Below, piece by piece: positions 1 through 10,329 of a stretch of 64,000 nt of DNA (its first letter is position 1; each line of letters opens with the position of its first letter). A model generated the notes under the pieces. That model was given only the letters and a program-made list of their open reading frames with translations, was not told the origin of the DNA and searched no databases. This DNA comes from Dama dama (Eukaryota > Chordata > Mammalia > Artiodactyla > Cervidae). Location of the stretch: NCBI RefSeq assembly GCF_033118175.1, contig NC_083712.1, positions 8,876,956 through 8,940,955 on the forward strand, written 5' to 3'. Position numbers and translations under genes: made by a program.

Positions 1-1242
1 TGGAGGCGAGGCAAAAAAGAGGGTTTCCATGATTTTATGTTGAAATATTATTTGGAAGATCATACATTTAATAACTATCCTTGGTTGATGTGTGTGTGTG
101 TGTGTAGAGCGGGAGAGAGATTATTTTGACAAGTGCATTTTCTTTTATACTTCTAAAATTAGCTTTTGAAAATAATTCCCCAAAAAGTTATTCAAAAACA
201 TTCCCAGTGATTATTTTGAACAATAAGATGTACTTAAATGTCTTTTTAAGCCTGAAACATAAAAGTCGGTGTCCTTTGGTTGCGGCACCTGTATAAACGC
301 AGATATGTAATGTTGATGTTCATCTAACAGTTATTAAACACCAAGCGTGTGCACGAAGGGCCATTAGCAGTTTTGGAATATGTATCAGGCTTTCCGCTCT
401 CAGCGCTCACAGGCTGATGCTGCCACTGAGTGTTTCCCTCGTTTGGGGCTTGAGTTCACCCGTGATTTCCCTCAGCCCTTCACGATGGGGGAAGATGCAG
501 CTGAAACAGAGACTTGTCACCTGATCTCCAGGGACCTGAAGTAGGACCAGACTCTGCCACTGGGCACCGGGACCCACGGCCGGCGTGACTCTCCAACCCA
601 CTGCTTCTCCCATCACCAAACACCCCACGTATTGATTAGGGTCCTCTCACTAAATGAAGTGGTTTTGAAAACATCTACTTTCATTTCACACATGGCTTCT
701 TTCTCATCTGTGAGGTGATTTATCAGATAGATTTACTTGTCTAAATATGCATTTCACCCGATTCTTCTAGGGAAGGAAGGTTATTGATGTCGTGGAGGAA
801 AACACTGTAAAATTAGCTGATAATGATCTTTCTCTGGGTCAGAGGTTTTCTCAGCACATGTCAGCACTGATTCCAGGAGGCATTACCACAGAGGGAACAT
901 CCACGCCAGGCATGAGGGAGGAGAACTCCTAAACCTTTTTCTATCTGGTGCCTTGTATTTCTGCAGTAACTTGCCTCTCAAGCGTTCCCCTGACCTCCTG
1001 TTTCCAGGATGCCTCCCACGTATGGAGTCTGGCATCTTCCTGGGCTCTGGCCGCGTGACCTTGGCCCGCTACCCATATAGCACCTCCCCTGACTCCCACC
1101 CTCTGGCCTTCCGCCAGCCAGGACCCTGGTAATCCCGTTGGGCCATCATGATAGCGGGCATGATCAGCCACTGCAGGAAACAACTGTTTAACTTGTGGAT
1201 ACGTGAGCCAGTCAGACTTAGCATTTAGCATCCTAAACCCTA
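1..1242. other. Non-coding DNA upstream of the L1 insertion (probable DLGAP2 intron)
   Basis: There is no convincing exon here. The stretch is AT-rich with a short (TG)n microsatellite near 88-106. Short open frames on the minus strand (407-628, 941-1231) have no recognisable protein content. The last 15 bases (1243-1257) are the left copy of the target-site duplication of the L1 that follows. I place it in a DLGAP2 intron only because the first visible DLGAP2 exon, at 26373, is clearly not the gene's first coding exon. Confidence 0.5.
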
Positions 1243-1257
1243 AATAATCAATGATTA
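1243..1257 (+). repeat. Left target-site duplication of the L1
   Basis: AATAATCAATGATTA directly precedes the first base of the L1 5'UTR. It matches 8685-8699 at all 15 positions. A 15-bp length is typical for L1 insertions. Confidence 0.95.
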
Positions 1258-3544
1258 GGGGGAGGAGCCAAGATGGCGGAGGAGTAGGACGGGGAGACCA
1301 CTTTCTCTCCTACAAATTCATCAAAAGAATAACTGAACGCAGAGCAAACTTCGCAAAACAACTTCTGATCGCTAGCTGGGGTCATCAGGCGCCCAGAAAA
1401 GCAGCCCATTGTCTTCGAAAGGAGGTAGGACAAAATATAAAAGATAAAAAGTGAGACAAAAGAGCTAAGGACGGAGATCCGTCCCGGGAGCTCTTAGGCG
1501 GCATTGCTTGGGGTAGGGTCTGGGCCTGAGTGCCCTGAGGACAATCGGAGGGAGCTTCTGTGAGTTGCCAACTTGAACTGTGGGAGACCAAAAGAGAGAG
1601 AGAAAATAAACCGGCCCAAACACACTGCCGGCCGTTCGCAGAACAAAGAGACCGAGAGGGTCCAGAGAGGAGCTCGCAGGCTGCGGACCGGCCCAGCTCC
1701 GCCGGAGGCAGGAGGCAGGGGGGAGGGGAAGGTCGCGGCGAGACACAGGGCGCAGGCACCCGACCGGCGCGGGCGGGGACTGGGGCTGGGGACGCGGAGG
1801 GCAGAAGGCGCGCGCACCCGACTGGCGCCAGCGGAAACTGAGACTGGGTCCGCGGAGGGGAGGGGGCGCGCCACACCTGAGGAGAGTGCGCCCACCAAGC
1901 CCCTCGCTGCCTGGACCGCTCTGACGGGGAAGGCACAGAGAGCAGGCGCAGCTTTTCCTTCCGCGCTTTTGTGGAACACCCGAGGGCTGGAACCTCGCGC
2001 AGCGCGGGCGCGCTCCATATAGAGCAGCCGGGAGCCTGAGCGGCGCAGACGGAGAAAGCAGTGCCGGCCCCGCCCTGCAGCACGAGCCCCTCCCCGCAGA
2101 GCGACGGAACTAGCTACCTGAATAAGAGTCCACCTCCACCCGCCTGTGTCAGGGCGGAAATGAGGCTCTGAAGAGACCGGCAAACAGAAGCCAAATAAAC
2201 AAAGGGAACCGCTTCAGAAGGGACTGGTGCAACAGATTAAAATCCCTCTAGAAAACACCGACTACACCGGAGGAGCCTGTAGATATCAAGAAGTGTAAGC
2301 TGGACGAGGAGCTATCTGAAACTGAGCCCAACCCACACTGACCGCAACAGCTCCAGAGAAACTCCTAGATATAATTTTACTTTTTTCTCTCTTTTTTTTT
2401 TTTTACTTTTTTTATTTTTTTTTTTTATTTTTTTCTTTTCTATTTTTTCTCTTTTATTTTCCTTTAAAATCCCCTATTACTCCCCCATTACTCCTTAACT
2501 TTCATTTCCATAGACTTTTACGATTTTTTAATTAGGGGGGGAAAAAAAAAATTTTTTTTTCTTTTTCTTTCTTTTTTTCTTCTTTTTTTTCTTTCCTTTT
2601 TCTCTTCTATTTTCTATTTTTCTTTTTCTCTTATTTCTTTTAAAGTCCTCTAGTACTCCTCTACTACTCCTTAATTTTCATTTTCAATACACTATAACCT
2701 TACAAAAAAAAAAAGAAGAGAAGCCCTATTTTTAAACCGAAGATTATTCTCTCCCAATCTTGACTCTCTGTTTTCTACCTCAGAACACCTCTATTTCCTC
2801 CTTTCCCCTTCTCTTCAAATCCAATTCTGTGAATCTTTGTAGGTGACTGGGCTACGGAGAACACTCTGGGAACAGACAGCTGCGTAGATCTGTCTCTCTC
2901 CTCTTGAGTCCCCCTTTTTCTCCTCCTGTTCATCTCTATCTCCCTCCTCCCTCTCCTCTTCTTCATGTGACTCTGTGAACCTCTCTGAGTGTCCCTAATG
3001 GGGGAGAATCTTTCAGCCATTAACCTAGAAGTTTTCTTATCAGGGCTGTATAGTTGGAGAAGTCCTGAGACTACAGGAAGAATAAAACTGAAATCCAGAG
3101 GCAGGAGACTTAAGCCCAAAACCTGAGAACACCAGAAAACTCCTGACTACAAGGAACTTTAAGTAATAAGTGACTGTCCAAAAGCCTCCATACCTACACT
3201 GAAACCAACCACCACACAAGAGCCAATAAGTTTTAGAGCAAGACATACCACGCAAATTCTCCAGCAATGCAGGAACATAGCCCTGAACATCAACATACAG
3301 GCTGCCCAAGGTCACACCTAACACATAGACCCATCTCAAAACTTATTACTGGGCACTCCATTGCTCTCCAAAGAGAAGAAATCAAGTTCCACGCACCAGA
3401 ACACTGACGCAAGCTTCCCTAACCAGGAAATCTCGACAAGCCAATCGTCTAACCCCACCCACTGGGTTAATCCTCCACAACAAAAAGGAACCACAGACCT
3501 CCAGAATACAGAAAGCCCACTCCAGATACAGCAATCTAAACAAG
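1258..3544 (+). promoter_or_regulatory. L1 5'UTR / internal promoter
   Basis: The element opens with a YY1-type site, AAGATGGCGG (1270-1279), about 12 bases from its first base. In L1 elements a YY1 site in this place sets the transcription start. A CpG-rich block follows at about 1480-2150 and resembles a CpG-island promoter that would be a target for methylation. From about 2385 to 2690 the sequence turns into long T-rich pyrimidine runs. Several open frames cross the CpG-rich block on both strands (for example 1385-2083 and 1494-2183 minus, 1573-2022 plus). They look like by-products of high GC content. A short upstream ORF (3361-3585) overlaps the ORF1 start. Confidence 0.85.
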
Positions 3545-3585
3545 ATGAAAAGGCAAAGAAATACCCAACAGGTAAAGGAACATGA
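3361..3585 (+). other. Upstream ORF in the L1 5'UTR overlapping the ORF1 start
   Basis: A 74-codon frame, rich in Ser, Gln, Thr and Lys, starts at 3361 and ends 41 bases inside ORF1 in a different frame. No domain is visible. If translated it could lower or shape ORF1 translation through reinitiation. It may equally be the remains of a longer ORF1 amino-terminal extension, or chance. I regard it as a possible regulatory uORF and not as a gene. Confidence 0.3.
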
Positions 3586-4471
3586 AAAATGCCCACCAAG
3601 TCAAACAAAAGAGGAGGAGATAGGGAATCTACCTGAAAAAGAATTTAGAATAATGATAATAAAAATGATCCAAAATCTTGAAAACAAAATGGAATTACAG
3701 ATAAATAGCCTGGAAACAAAGATTGAAAAGATTCAAGAACTGTTTAATAAAGACCTAGAAGAAATAAAAAAGAGTCAATTACAAATGAATAATGCAATGA
3801 ATGAGATCAAAAACACTTTGGAGGGAACCAAGAGTAGAATAACGGAGGCAGAAGATAGGATAAGTGAGGTAGAAGATAAAATGGTGGAAATAAATGAAGC
3901 AGAGAGGAAAAAAGAAAAAAGGATCAAAAGAAATGAAGACAACCTCAGGGACCTCTGGGACACTGTGAAACGCCCCAACATTCAAATCATAGGAGTTCCA
4001 GAAGAAGAAGACAAAAAGAAAGGCCATGAGAAAATACTCGAGGAGATAATAGCTGAAAACTTCCCTAAAATGGGGAAGGAAATAGCCACCCAAATCCAAG
4101 AAACCCAGAGAGTCCCAAACAGGATAAACCCAAGGCGAAACACCCCAAGACACATATTAATCAAATTAACAAAGATCAAACACAAAGAACAAATATTAAA
4201 AGCAGCAAGGGAAAAACAACAAATAACACACAAAGGGATTCCCATAAGGATAACAGCTGATCTATCAATAGAAACCCTCCAGGCCAGAAGGGAATGGCAG
4301 GACGTACTGAAAGTAATGAAAGAGAATAACCTACAACCTAGATTACTGTATCCAGCAAGGATCTCATTCAGATATGAAGGAGAATTCAAAAGCTTTACAG
4401 ATAAGCAAAAGCTGAGAGAATTCAGCACCACCAAACCAGCTCTTCAACAAATGCTAAAGGATCTTCTCTAG
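3545..4471 (+). CDS. L1 ORF1 protein (RNA-binding chaperone), 308 aa, intact
   Basis: This is L1 ORF1p, which coats the L1 RNA as a trimer and acts as a nucleic-acid chaperone in the ribonucleoprotein. A basic leader (residues 1-20) is followed by a Lys/Glu/Leu heptad-rich region, about 30-125, that reads as the trimerising coiled coil. An RRM-like domain follows, beginning at the conserved KRPNIQIIGVPEE stretch (about residues 142-154). The C-terminal domain carries the conserved QARREW motif and ends at LKDLL. The start at 3545 is the first Met in this frame and gives a length close to other mammalian ORF1p (human about 338 aa). There is no frameshift or premature stop. ORF2 follows after 51 bases, as expected for a bicistronic L1. 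Confidence 0.95.
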   Translation: MKRQRNTQQVKEHEKCPPSQTKEEEIGNLPEKEFRIMIIKMIQNLENKMELQINSLETKIEKIQELFNKDLEEIKKSQLQMNNAMNEIKNTLEGTKSRITEAEDRISEVEDKMVEINEAERKKEKRIKRNEDNLRDLWDTVKRPNIQIIGVPEEEDKKKGHEKILEEIIAENFPKMGKEIATQIQETQRVPNRINPRRNTPRHILIKLTKIKHKEQILKAAREKQQITHKGIPIRITADLSIETLQARREWQDVLKVMKENNLQPRLLYPARISFRYEGEFKSFTDKQKLREFSTTKPALQQMLKDLL

Positions 4472-4522
4472 ACAGGAAATGCAGAAAGGTTGTATAAACG
4501 TGAACCCAAAACAACAAAGTAA

Positions 4523-7500
4523 ATGGCAACGGGACCACACCTATCAATAATTACCCTAAATGTAAATGGGTTGAATGCCCCAACCAAAAGACAAAGATTG
4601 GCTGAATGGATACAAAAACAAGACCCCTATATATGCTGTCTACAAGAGACCCACCTCAAAACAAGAGACACATACAGACTAAAAGTGAAGGGCTGGAAAA
4701 AAATATTTCATGCAAACGGGGACCAAAAGAAAGCAGGAGTCGCAATACTCATATCAGATAAAATAGACTTTCAAATAAAGGAAGTGAAAAGAGACAAAGA
4801 AGGACACTACATAATGATCAAAGGATCAATCAAAAAAGAAGATATAACAATTATAAATATATATGCACCCAACATAGGAGCACCGCAATATGTACGGCAA
4901 ACGCTAATGAGTATGAAAGAGGAAATTAATAGTAACACAATAATAGTGGGAGACTTTAATACCCCACTCACAACTATGGATAGATCAACTAAACAGAAAA
5001 TTAACAAGGAAACACAAACCTTAAATGACACAATGGACCAGCTAGACCTAATTGATATCTATAGGACATTTCACCCCAAAACAATCAACTTCACCTTTTT
5101 CTCAAGTGCACACGGAACATTCTCCAGAATAGATCACATCCTGGGCTATAAATCTGGTCTTGGAAAATTCAAAAAAATTGAAATCATTCCAGTCATCTTT
5201 TCTGACCACAGTGCAGTAAGATTAGATCTCAAATACAGGGAAAAAATTGTTAAAACTTCAAACATATGGAGGCTAAATAACACACTTCTGAATAACCAAC
5301 AAATCATAGAAGAAATCAAAAAAGAAATCAAAATATGTATAGAAATGAATGAAAATGAAAACACAACAACCCAAAACCTATGGGACACTGTAAAAGCAGT
5401 GCTAAGGGGAAGGTTCATAGCATTACAGGCTTACATCAAGAAACAGGAAAAAAACCAATTAAATAACCTAACTCTACACCTAAAGCAATTAGAGAAGGAA
5501 GAAATGAAGAACCCCAGAGTTAGCAGAAGGAAAGAAATCTTAAAAATCAGGGCAGAAATAAATGCAAAAGAAACTAAAGAGACCATAGCAAAAATCAACA
5601 AAGTTAAAAGCTGGTTTTTTGAAAAAATAAACAAAATTGACAAACCATTAGCAAGACTCATTAAGAAACAAAGACAGAAAAACCAAATTAACAAAATTAG
5701 AAATGAAAATGGAGAGATCACAACAGACAACACTGAAATACAAAGGATCATAAGAGACTACTACCAGCAGCTCTATGCCAATAAAATGGACAACTTGGAT
5801 GAAATGGACAAATTCTTACAAAAGTATAACTTTCCAAAACTGAACCAGGAAGAAATAGAAGATCTTAACAGACCCATCACAAGCAAGGAAATCGAAACTG
5901 TCATCAAAAATCTTCCAGCAAACAAAAGCCCAGGACCAGATGGCTTCACAGCTGAATTCTACGAAAAATTTAGAGAAGAGCTAACACCTATCTTACTCAA
6001 ACTCTTCCAGAAAATTGCAGAAGAAGGTAAGCTTCCAAACTCATTCTATGAGGCCACCATCACCCTAATTCCAAAACCAGACAAAGATGCCACAAAAAAA
6101 GAAAACTACAGGCCAATATCACTGATGAACATAGATGCAAAAATCCTTAACAAAATTCTAGCAAACAGAATCCAACAACATATTAAAAAAATCATACACC
6201 ATGACCAAGTGGGCTTTATCCCAGGAATGCAAGGATTCTTTAATATCCGCAAATCAATCAGTGTAATACACCACATTAACAAATTGAAAGATAAAAACCA
6301 TATGATTATCTCAATAGATGCAGAGAAAGCCTTTGACAAAATTCAACACTCATTTATGATTAAAACTCTCCAAAAAGCAGGAATAGAAGGAACATACCTC
6401 AACATAATAAAAGCTATATATGACAAACCCACAGCAAGCATCACCCTCAATGGTGAAAAATTGAAGGCATTTCCCCTGAAATCAGGAACAAGACAAGGGT
6501 GCCCACTCTCACCACTACTATTCAACATAGTGTTGGAAGTTCTGGCCACAGCAATCAGAGCAGAAAAAGAAGTAAAAGGAATCCAGATAGGAAAAGAAGA
6601 AGTAAAACTCTCACTGTTTGCAGATGACATGATCCTCTACATAGAAAACCCTAAAGACTCTACCAGAAAATTACTAGAGCTAATCAATGAATATAGTAAA
6701 GTTGCAGGATATAAAATTAACACACAGAAATCCCTTGCATTCCTATATACTAACAATGAAAAAACAGAAAGAGAAATTAAGGAAACAATACCATTCACCA
6801 TTGCAACAAAAAGAATAAAATACTTAGGAGTATATCTACCTAAAGAAACAAAGGACCTATACATAGAAAACTATAAAACACTGATGAAAGAAATCAAAGA
6901 GGACACAAACAGATGGAGAAACATACCATGTTCATGGATTGGAAGAATTAATATTGTCAAAATGGCTATTCTACCCAAAGCAGTCTATAGATTCAATGCA
7001 ATCCCTATCAAGCTACCAATGGTATTTTTCACAGAACTAGACCAAAGAATTTCACAATTTGTATGGAAATACAAAAAACCTCGAATAGCCAAAGTAATCT
7101 TGAGAAAGAAGAATGGAACTGGAGGAATCAACCTGCCTGACTTCAGACTCTACTACAAAGCCACAGTCATCAAGACAGTATGGTACTGGCACAAAGACAG
7201 AAATATAGATCAATGGAACAGAATAGAAAGCCCAGAGATAAATCCACGAACCTATGGACACCTTATCTTTGACAAAGGAGGCAAGGATATACAATGGAAA
7301 AAAGACAACCTCTTTAACAAGTGGTGCTGGGATAACTGGTCAACCACTTGTAAAAGAATGAAACTAGAACACTTTCTAACACCATACACAAAAATAAACT
7401 CAAAATGGATTAAAGATCTAAATGTAAGACCAGAAACTATAAAACTCCTAGAGGAGAACATAGGCAAAACACTCTCCGACATAAATCACAGCAAGATCCT

Positions 7501-8341
7501 CTATGACCCACCTCCCAGAATATTGGAAATAAAAGCAAAACTAAACAAATGGGACCTAATGAAACTTAAAAGCTTTTGCACTACAAAGGAAACTATAAGT
7601 AAGGTGAAAAGACAGCCCTCAGATTGGGAGAAAATAATAGCAAATGAAGAAACAAACAAAGGATTAATCTCAAAAATATACAAGCAACTCCTGCAGCTCA
7701 ATTCCAGAAAAATAAATGACCCAATCAAAAAATGGGCCAAAGAACTAAACAGACATTTCTCCAAAGAAGACATACAGATGGCTAACAAACACATGAAAAG
7801 ATGCTCAACATCACTCATTATTAGAGAAATGCAAATCAAAACCACAATGAGGTACCATTTCATGCCAGTCAGGATGGCTGCTATCCAAAAGTCTACAAGC
7901 AATAAATGCTGGAGAGGGTGTGGAGAAAAGGGAACCCTCTTACACTGTTGGTGGGAATGCAAACTAGTACAGCCGCTATGGAAAACAGTGTGGAGATTTC
8001 TTAAAAAACTGGAAATAGAACTGCCATATGACCCAGCAATCCCACTTCTGGGCATACACACTGAGGAAACCAGATCTGAAAGAGACACGTGCACCCCAAT
8101 GTTCATCGCAGCACTGTTTATAATAGCCAGGACATGGAAGCAACCTAGATGCCCATCAGCAGATGAATGGATAAGGAAGCTGTGGTACATATACACCATG
8201 GAATATTACTCAGCCATTAAAAAGAATTCATTTGAACCAGTCCTAATGAGATGCATGAAGCTGGAGCCCATTATACAGAGTGAAGTAAGCCAGAAAGATA
8301 AAGAACATTACAGCATACTAACACATATATATGGAATTTAG
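4523..8341 (+). CDS. L1 ORF2 protein: endonuclease / reverse transcriptase, 1272 aa, intact
   Basis: ORF2p nicks target DNA and primes reverse transcription of L1 RNA from the nick. Residues 1-240 form an APE-type endonuclease. The catalytic set is in place: N13, E42 (in QETHL), D144 and N146 (in GDFNTPL), T191, D204, then S227-D228-H229. This is the human set shifted by one residue. The reverse-transcriptase domain occupies about 450-800, with F699-A700-D701-D702 at the active centre. The C-terminal cysteine-rich motif is present as C1129, C1133, H1141 and C1146. The length, 1272 aa, is near the 1275 aa of human ORF2p. No stop or frameshift is present, so this copy looks capable of making active enzyme. 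ORF2 is normally translated by an unconventional reinitiation after ORF1; the 51-bp spacer fits that. Confidence 0.97.
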   Translation: MATGPHLSIITLNVNGLNAPTKRQRLAEWIQKQDPYICCLQETHLKTRDTYRLKVKGWKKIFHANGDQKKAGVAILISDKIDFQIKEVKRDKEGHYIMIKGSIKKEDITIINIYAPNIGAPQYVRQTLMSMKEEINSNTIIVGDFNTPLTTMDRSTKQKINKETQTLNDTMDQLDLIDIYRTFHPKTINFTFFSSAHGTFSRIDHILGYKSGLGKFKKIEIIPVIFSDHSAVRLDLKYREKIVKTSNIWRLNNTLLNNQQIIEEIKKEIKICIEMNENENTTTQNLWDTVKAVLRGRFIALQAYIKKQEKNQLNNLTLHLKQLEKEEMKNPRVSRRKEILKIRAEINAKETKETIAKINKVKSWFFEKINKIDKPLARLIKKQRQKNQINKIRNENGEITTDNTEIQRIIRDYYQQLYANKMDNLDEMDKFLQKYNFPKLNQEEIEDLNRPITSKEIETVIKNLPANKSPGPDGFTAEFYEKFREELTPILLKLFQKIAEEGKLPNSFYEATITLIPKPDKDATKKENYRPISLMNIDAKILNKILANRIQQHIKKIIHHDQVGFIPGMQGFFNIRKSISVIHHINKLKDKNHMIISIDAEKAFDKIQHSFMIKTLQKAGIEGTYLNIIKAIYDKPTASITLNGEKLKAFPLKSGTRQGCPLSPLLFNIVLEVLATAIRAEKEVKGIQIGKEEVKLSLFADDMILYIENPKDSTRKLLELINEYSKVAGYKINTQKSLAFLYTNNEKTEREIKETIPFTIATKRIKYLGVYLPKETKDLYIENYKTLMKEIKEDTNRWRNIPCSWIGRINIVKMAILPKAVYRFNAIPIKLPMVFFTELDQRISQFVWKYKKPRIAKVILRKKNGTGGINLPDFRLYYKATVIKTVWYWHKDRNIDQWNRIESPEINPRTYGHLIFDKGGKDIQWKKDNLFNKWCWDNWSTTCKRMKLEHFLTPYTKINSKWIKDLNVRPETIKLLEENIGKTLSDINHSKILYDPPPRILEIKAKLNKWDLMKLKSFCTTKETISKVKRQPSDWEKIIANEETNKGLISKIYKQLLQLNSRKINDPIKKWAKELNRHFSKEDIQMANKHMKRCSTSLIIREMQIKTTMRYHFMPVRMAAIQKSTSNKCWRGCGEKGTLLHCWWECKLVQPLWKTVWRFLKKLEIELPYDPAIPLLGIHTEETRSERDTCTPMFIAALFIIARTWKQPRCPSADEWIRKLWYIYTMEYYSAIKKNSFEPVLMRCMKLEPIIQSEVSQKDKEHYSILTHIYGI

Positions 8342-8684
8342 AAAGGTGATAACGATAACCCTATATGCAAAACAGAAAAAGAGACACAGAAATACAGAAC
8401 AGACTTTTGAACTTTGTGGGAGAATGTGAGGGTGGGATATTTCAAAAGAACAGCATGTATACTATCTATGGTGAAACAGATCACCAGCCCAGGTGGGATG
8501 CACGAGACAAGTGCTCCGGCCTGGTGCACTGGGAAGACCCAGAGGAATCGGGTGGAGAGGGAGGTGGGAGGGGGGATCGGGATTGGGAATACATGTATAT
8601 CCATGGCTGATTCATATCAATGTATGACAAAACCCACTGGGAAAAAAATAATAATAATAATAAAAATAAATTAAAAAAAATAAT
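8342..8684 (+). other. L1 3'UTR with polypurine G-rich tract and A-rich tail
   Basis: The 3'UTR contains a G-rich purine run at about 8548-8585 (GGTGGAGAGGGAGGTGGGAG and following), the kind that can fold as a G-quadruplex and is a conserved feature of L1 3'UTRs. The tail from about 8645 is made of AAT and A-run units, with no separate poly(A) beyond them. The same 3' end appears, reversed and 5'-truncated, at 46637-46720. Confidence 0.85.
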
Positions 8685-8699
8685 AATAATCAATGATTA
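8685..8699 (+). repeat. Right target-site duplication of the L1
   Basis: AATAATCAATGATTA follows the AAT-rich tail and is identical to 1243-1257. The exact boundary with the tail is ambiguous by a few bases because the tail itself is made of AAT units. Confidence 0.93.
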
Positions 8700-9357
8700 A
8701 ATAAATGAATTCGTGCGTACGTAAATGGGTGAACGAATGAGTCACTCGGCTCGATCCCAGGGCGCAAGTGCGGTCCGCGCGGGACCCCCGGCAGCCCGCC
8801 CCCACTCCGTGTCACCTCGTGGCTGCCCCCTGGCCTGCTCACCTGCCCACCTGCTCACCTGCTTGGCGCACTGGGGGCCCCTCAGTGCCCCTCTCGCCGC
8901 CCCCCACCACCGCAGGTCCTGCAGCACGGCTGCAGGGCACCCCCGTGGCTCCGCGGCTCCCGTGAACTGAGGCAGTGGTCTCCGCAGCCAGTGCGTGACC
9001 TGGGTGACCCGGCCGGGCCCCCAGCTGCTCTCTCACCCCTCCTCGCGGTCTCTCACTTCATGTGCTGTTTGCTGAGCCCAGAATTTGCTTTTCAGATTTT
9101 TTTTGCCTAATTCTGAGCTATGCTTTTGTTGGCAACTCAGGGATCATTTCTTCCAGGAAGGCTTCACTGATTTGCTCTTCATCTAATTAGCGTAGGAGCC
9201 AACACAAATGCCTTCCCTCCCACCCCCGATCAGGTGAGTTCCTGCTAAAGTACACACTCATTAAAACAGAGAAATCCTAATTTTCATTTATTTCTGAAAT
9301 GTACTTCCCTTTTAAACATATGGATATATCAGATGCCAAAGCATGCAGCCTATTGTG
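8700..9357. other. GC-rich stretch without a recognisable gene
   Basis: Bases 8740-9050 are GC-rich with moderate CpG content and a short CCTGCTCACCTGCCCACC-type tandem pattern near 8835-8862. Overlapping open frames occur on both strands, as expected from the base composition. I see no splice-bounded exon. Confidence 0.4.
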
Positions 9358-9598
9358 CACGTGTACGTGCTGAGTTGCTTCAGTCATATCTAATGGATAT
9401 GACTCTTTGAGACCCCATGTACCGTAGCCCGCCAGGCTTCTCTGTCCATGGAATTCTCCAGGCATGAATACTAAAGTGCGTTTCCATGCCCTCCTCCAGG
9501 GGATCTTTCTGACCCAGGGATCGAACCTGCATCTCTTAAGTCTCCTGCATTGGCAGGCTGGTTCTTTATTTACCACTAGTGCCACCTGGAAAGCCCCC
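9358..9598 (-). mobile_element. Bov-tA type SINE
   Basis: Read on the minus strand it begins with a tRNA-derived head (GGCTTTCCAGGTGGCACTAG), contains a B-box-like GGTTCGATCCC-type segment, and continues into the Bov-A body (GGAGAATTCCATGGACAGAG). It is diverged at several positions. Its 3' side is the BovB-related part typical of ruminant SINEs. Confidence 0.9.
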
Positions 9599-10329
9599 TA
9601 GCCTATGATGGTGAATCATATTTACTATCGGTATATACTTACATCATTTCATAATTATGTTTAGAAAGCATTGATACTATGGCTTTTGTTTCTTATAATG
9701 TGTTAGTTAAAAAACATTAAATTAAAACCAGTTATTTAAATTTACAAAATTATAAAACATTCTGAGAACTTTTAAAAGAAAGTAAGTTTGCTCTCGGGAA
9801 GAGAGAGATCCTGTGCACTGCTCTGCAGTCAGATCACTGGCTGTCAGGAGTCTGCTTTCCTTGCAGTGAGGCAGAGGCCGCGCTAACACTGGAAGTCAGA
9901 GGAATGTGGCCACACAGCACCGCGTACGTATTGAGTTTGTTGATTATCTGTACTTAATCATTTTACACACACTATCTTCAAAATGCACTAAAAATTATAA
10001 TGTACTTGTTACTTTCACAACTTCGGGATTTTCTTCTTTGCTTATTTTTTCCAAGAAGCACTTTGATGACTTAAAATGATGCATTTGGACTCATACATGG
10101 TGGTCTCCTCTTAGGTATTTCTATTTTCTGGAGAATTAGCCTTTAAGAAAAATTATCCTTTGAAACATCATTCAGAGGGGAAGAGAAGGAGGCTTCCTGC
10201 AACCTGTTCATCCTACCCATTTGTCTCTCCTGCCAAGTTTCCTGGTGGCTGGTTACTTTTGCTTTGGACTAGGGGTTGAGGACTAAGGCACTGCTATTCT
10301 AAGGAATGTTGGAAAATTGTACATGTGAT
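9599..10329. other. Non-coding AT-rich intronic sequence
   Basis: I see no gene, no clear repeat family and no long open frame. Base composition is AT-rich with a few homopolymer runs. Confidence 0.4.

Larger units (their letters stand above)
1258..8684 (+). mobile_element. Full-length LINE-1 retrotransposon, ruminant L1, both ORFs open
   Basis: This element of about 7.4 kb is complete. It has a GC-rich 5'UTR starting GGGGGAGGAGCC (1258), ORF1 (3545-4471), a 51-bp spacer, ORF2 (4523-8341), a 3'UTR with a G-rich polypurine tract, and an A-rich tail of AAT repeats (about 8645-8684). It is flanked by a perfect 15-bp target-site duplication, AATAATCAATGATTA, at 1243-1257 and 8685-8699. That mode of insertion is the signature of target-primed reverse transcription. 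The intact duplication and the absence of frameshifts or stops in 4.7 kb of coding sequence indicate a recent insertion. It lies in the same orientation as DLGAP2, in what is inferred to be an intron. The exact ruminant L1 subfamily cannot be decided without a consensus comparison. Confidence 0.97.
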
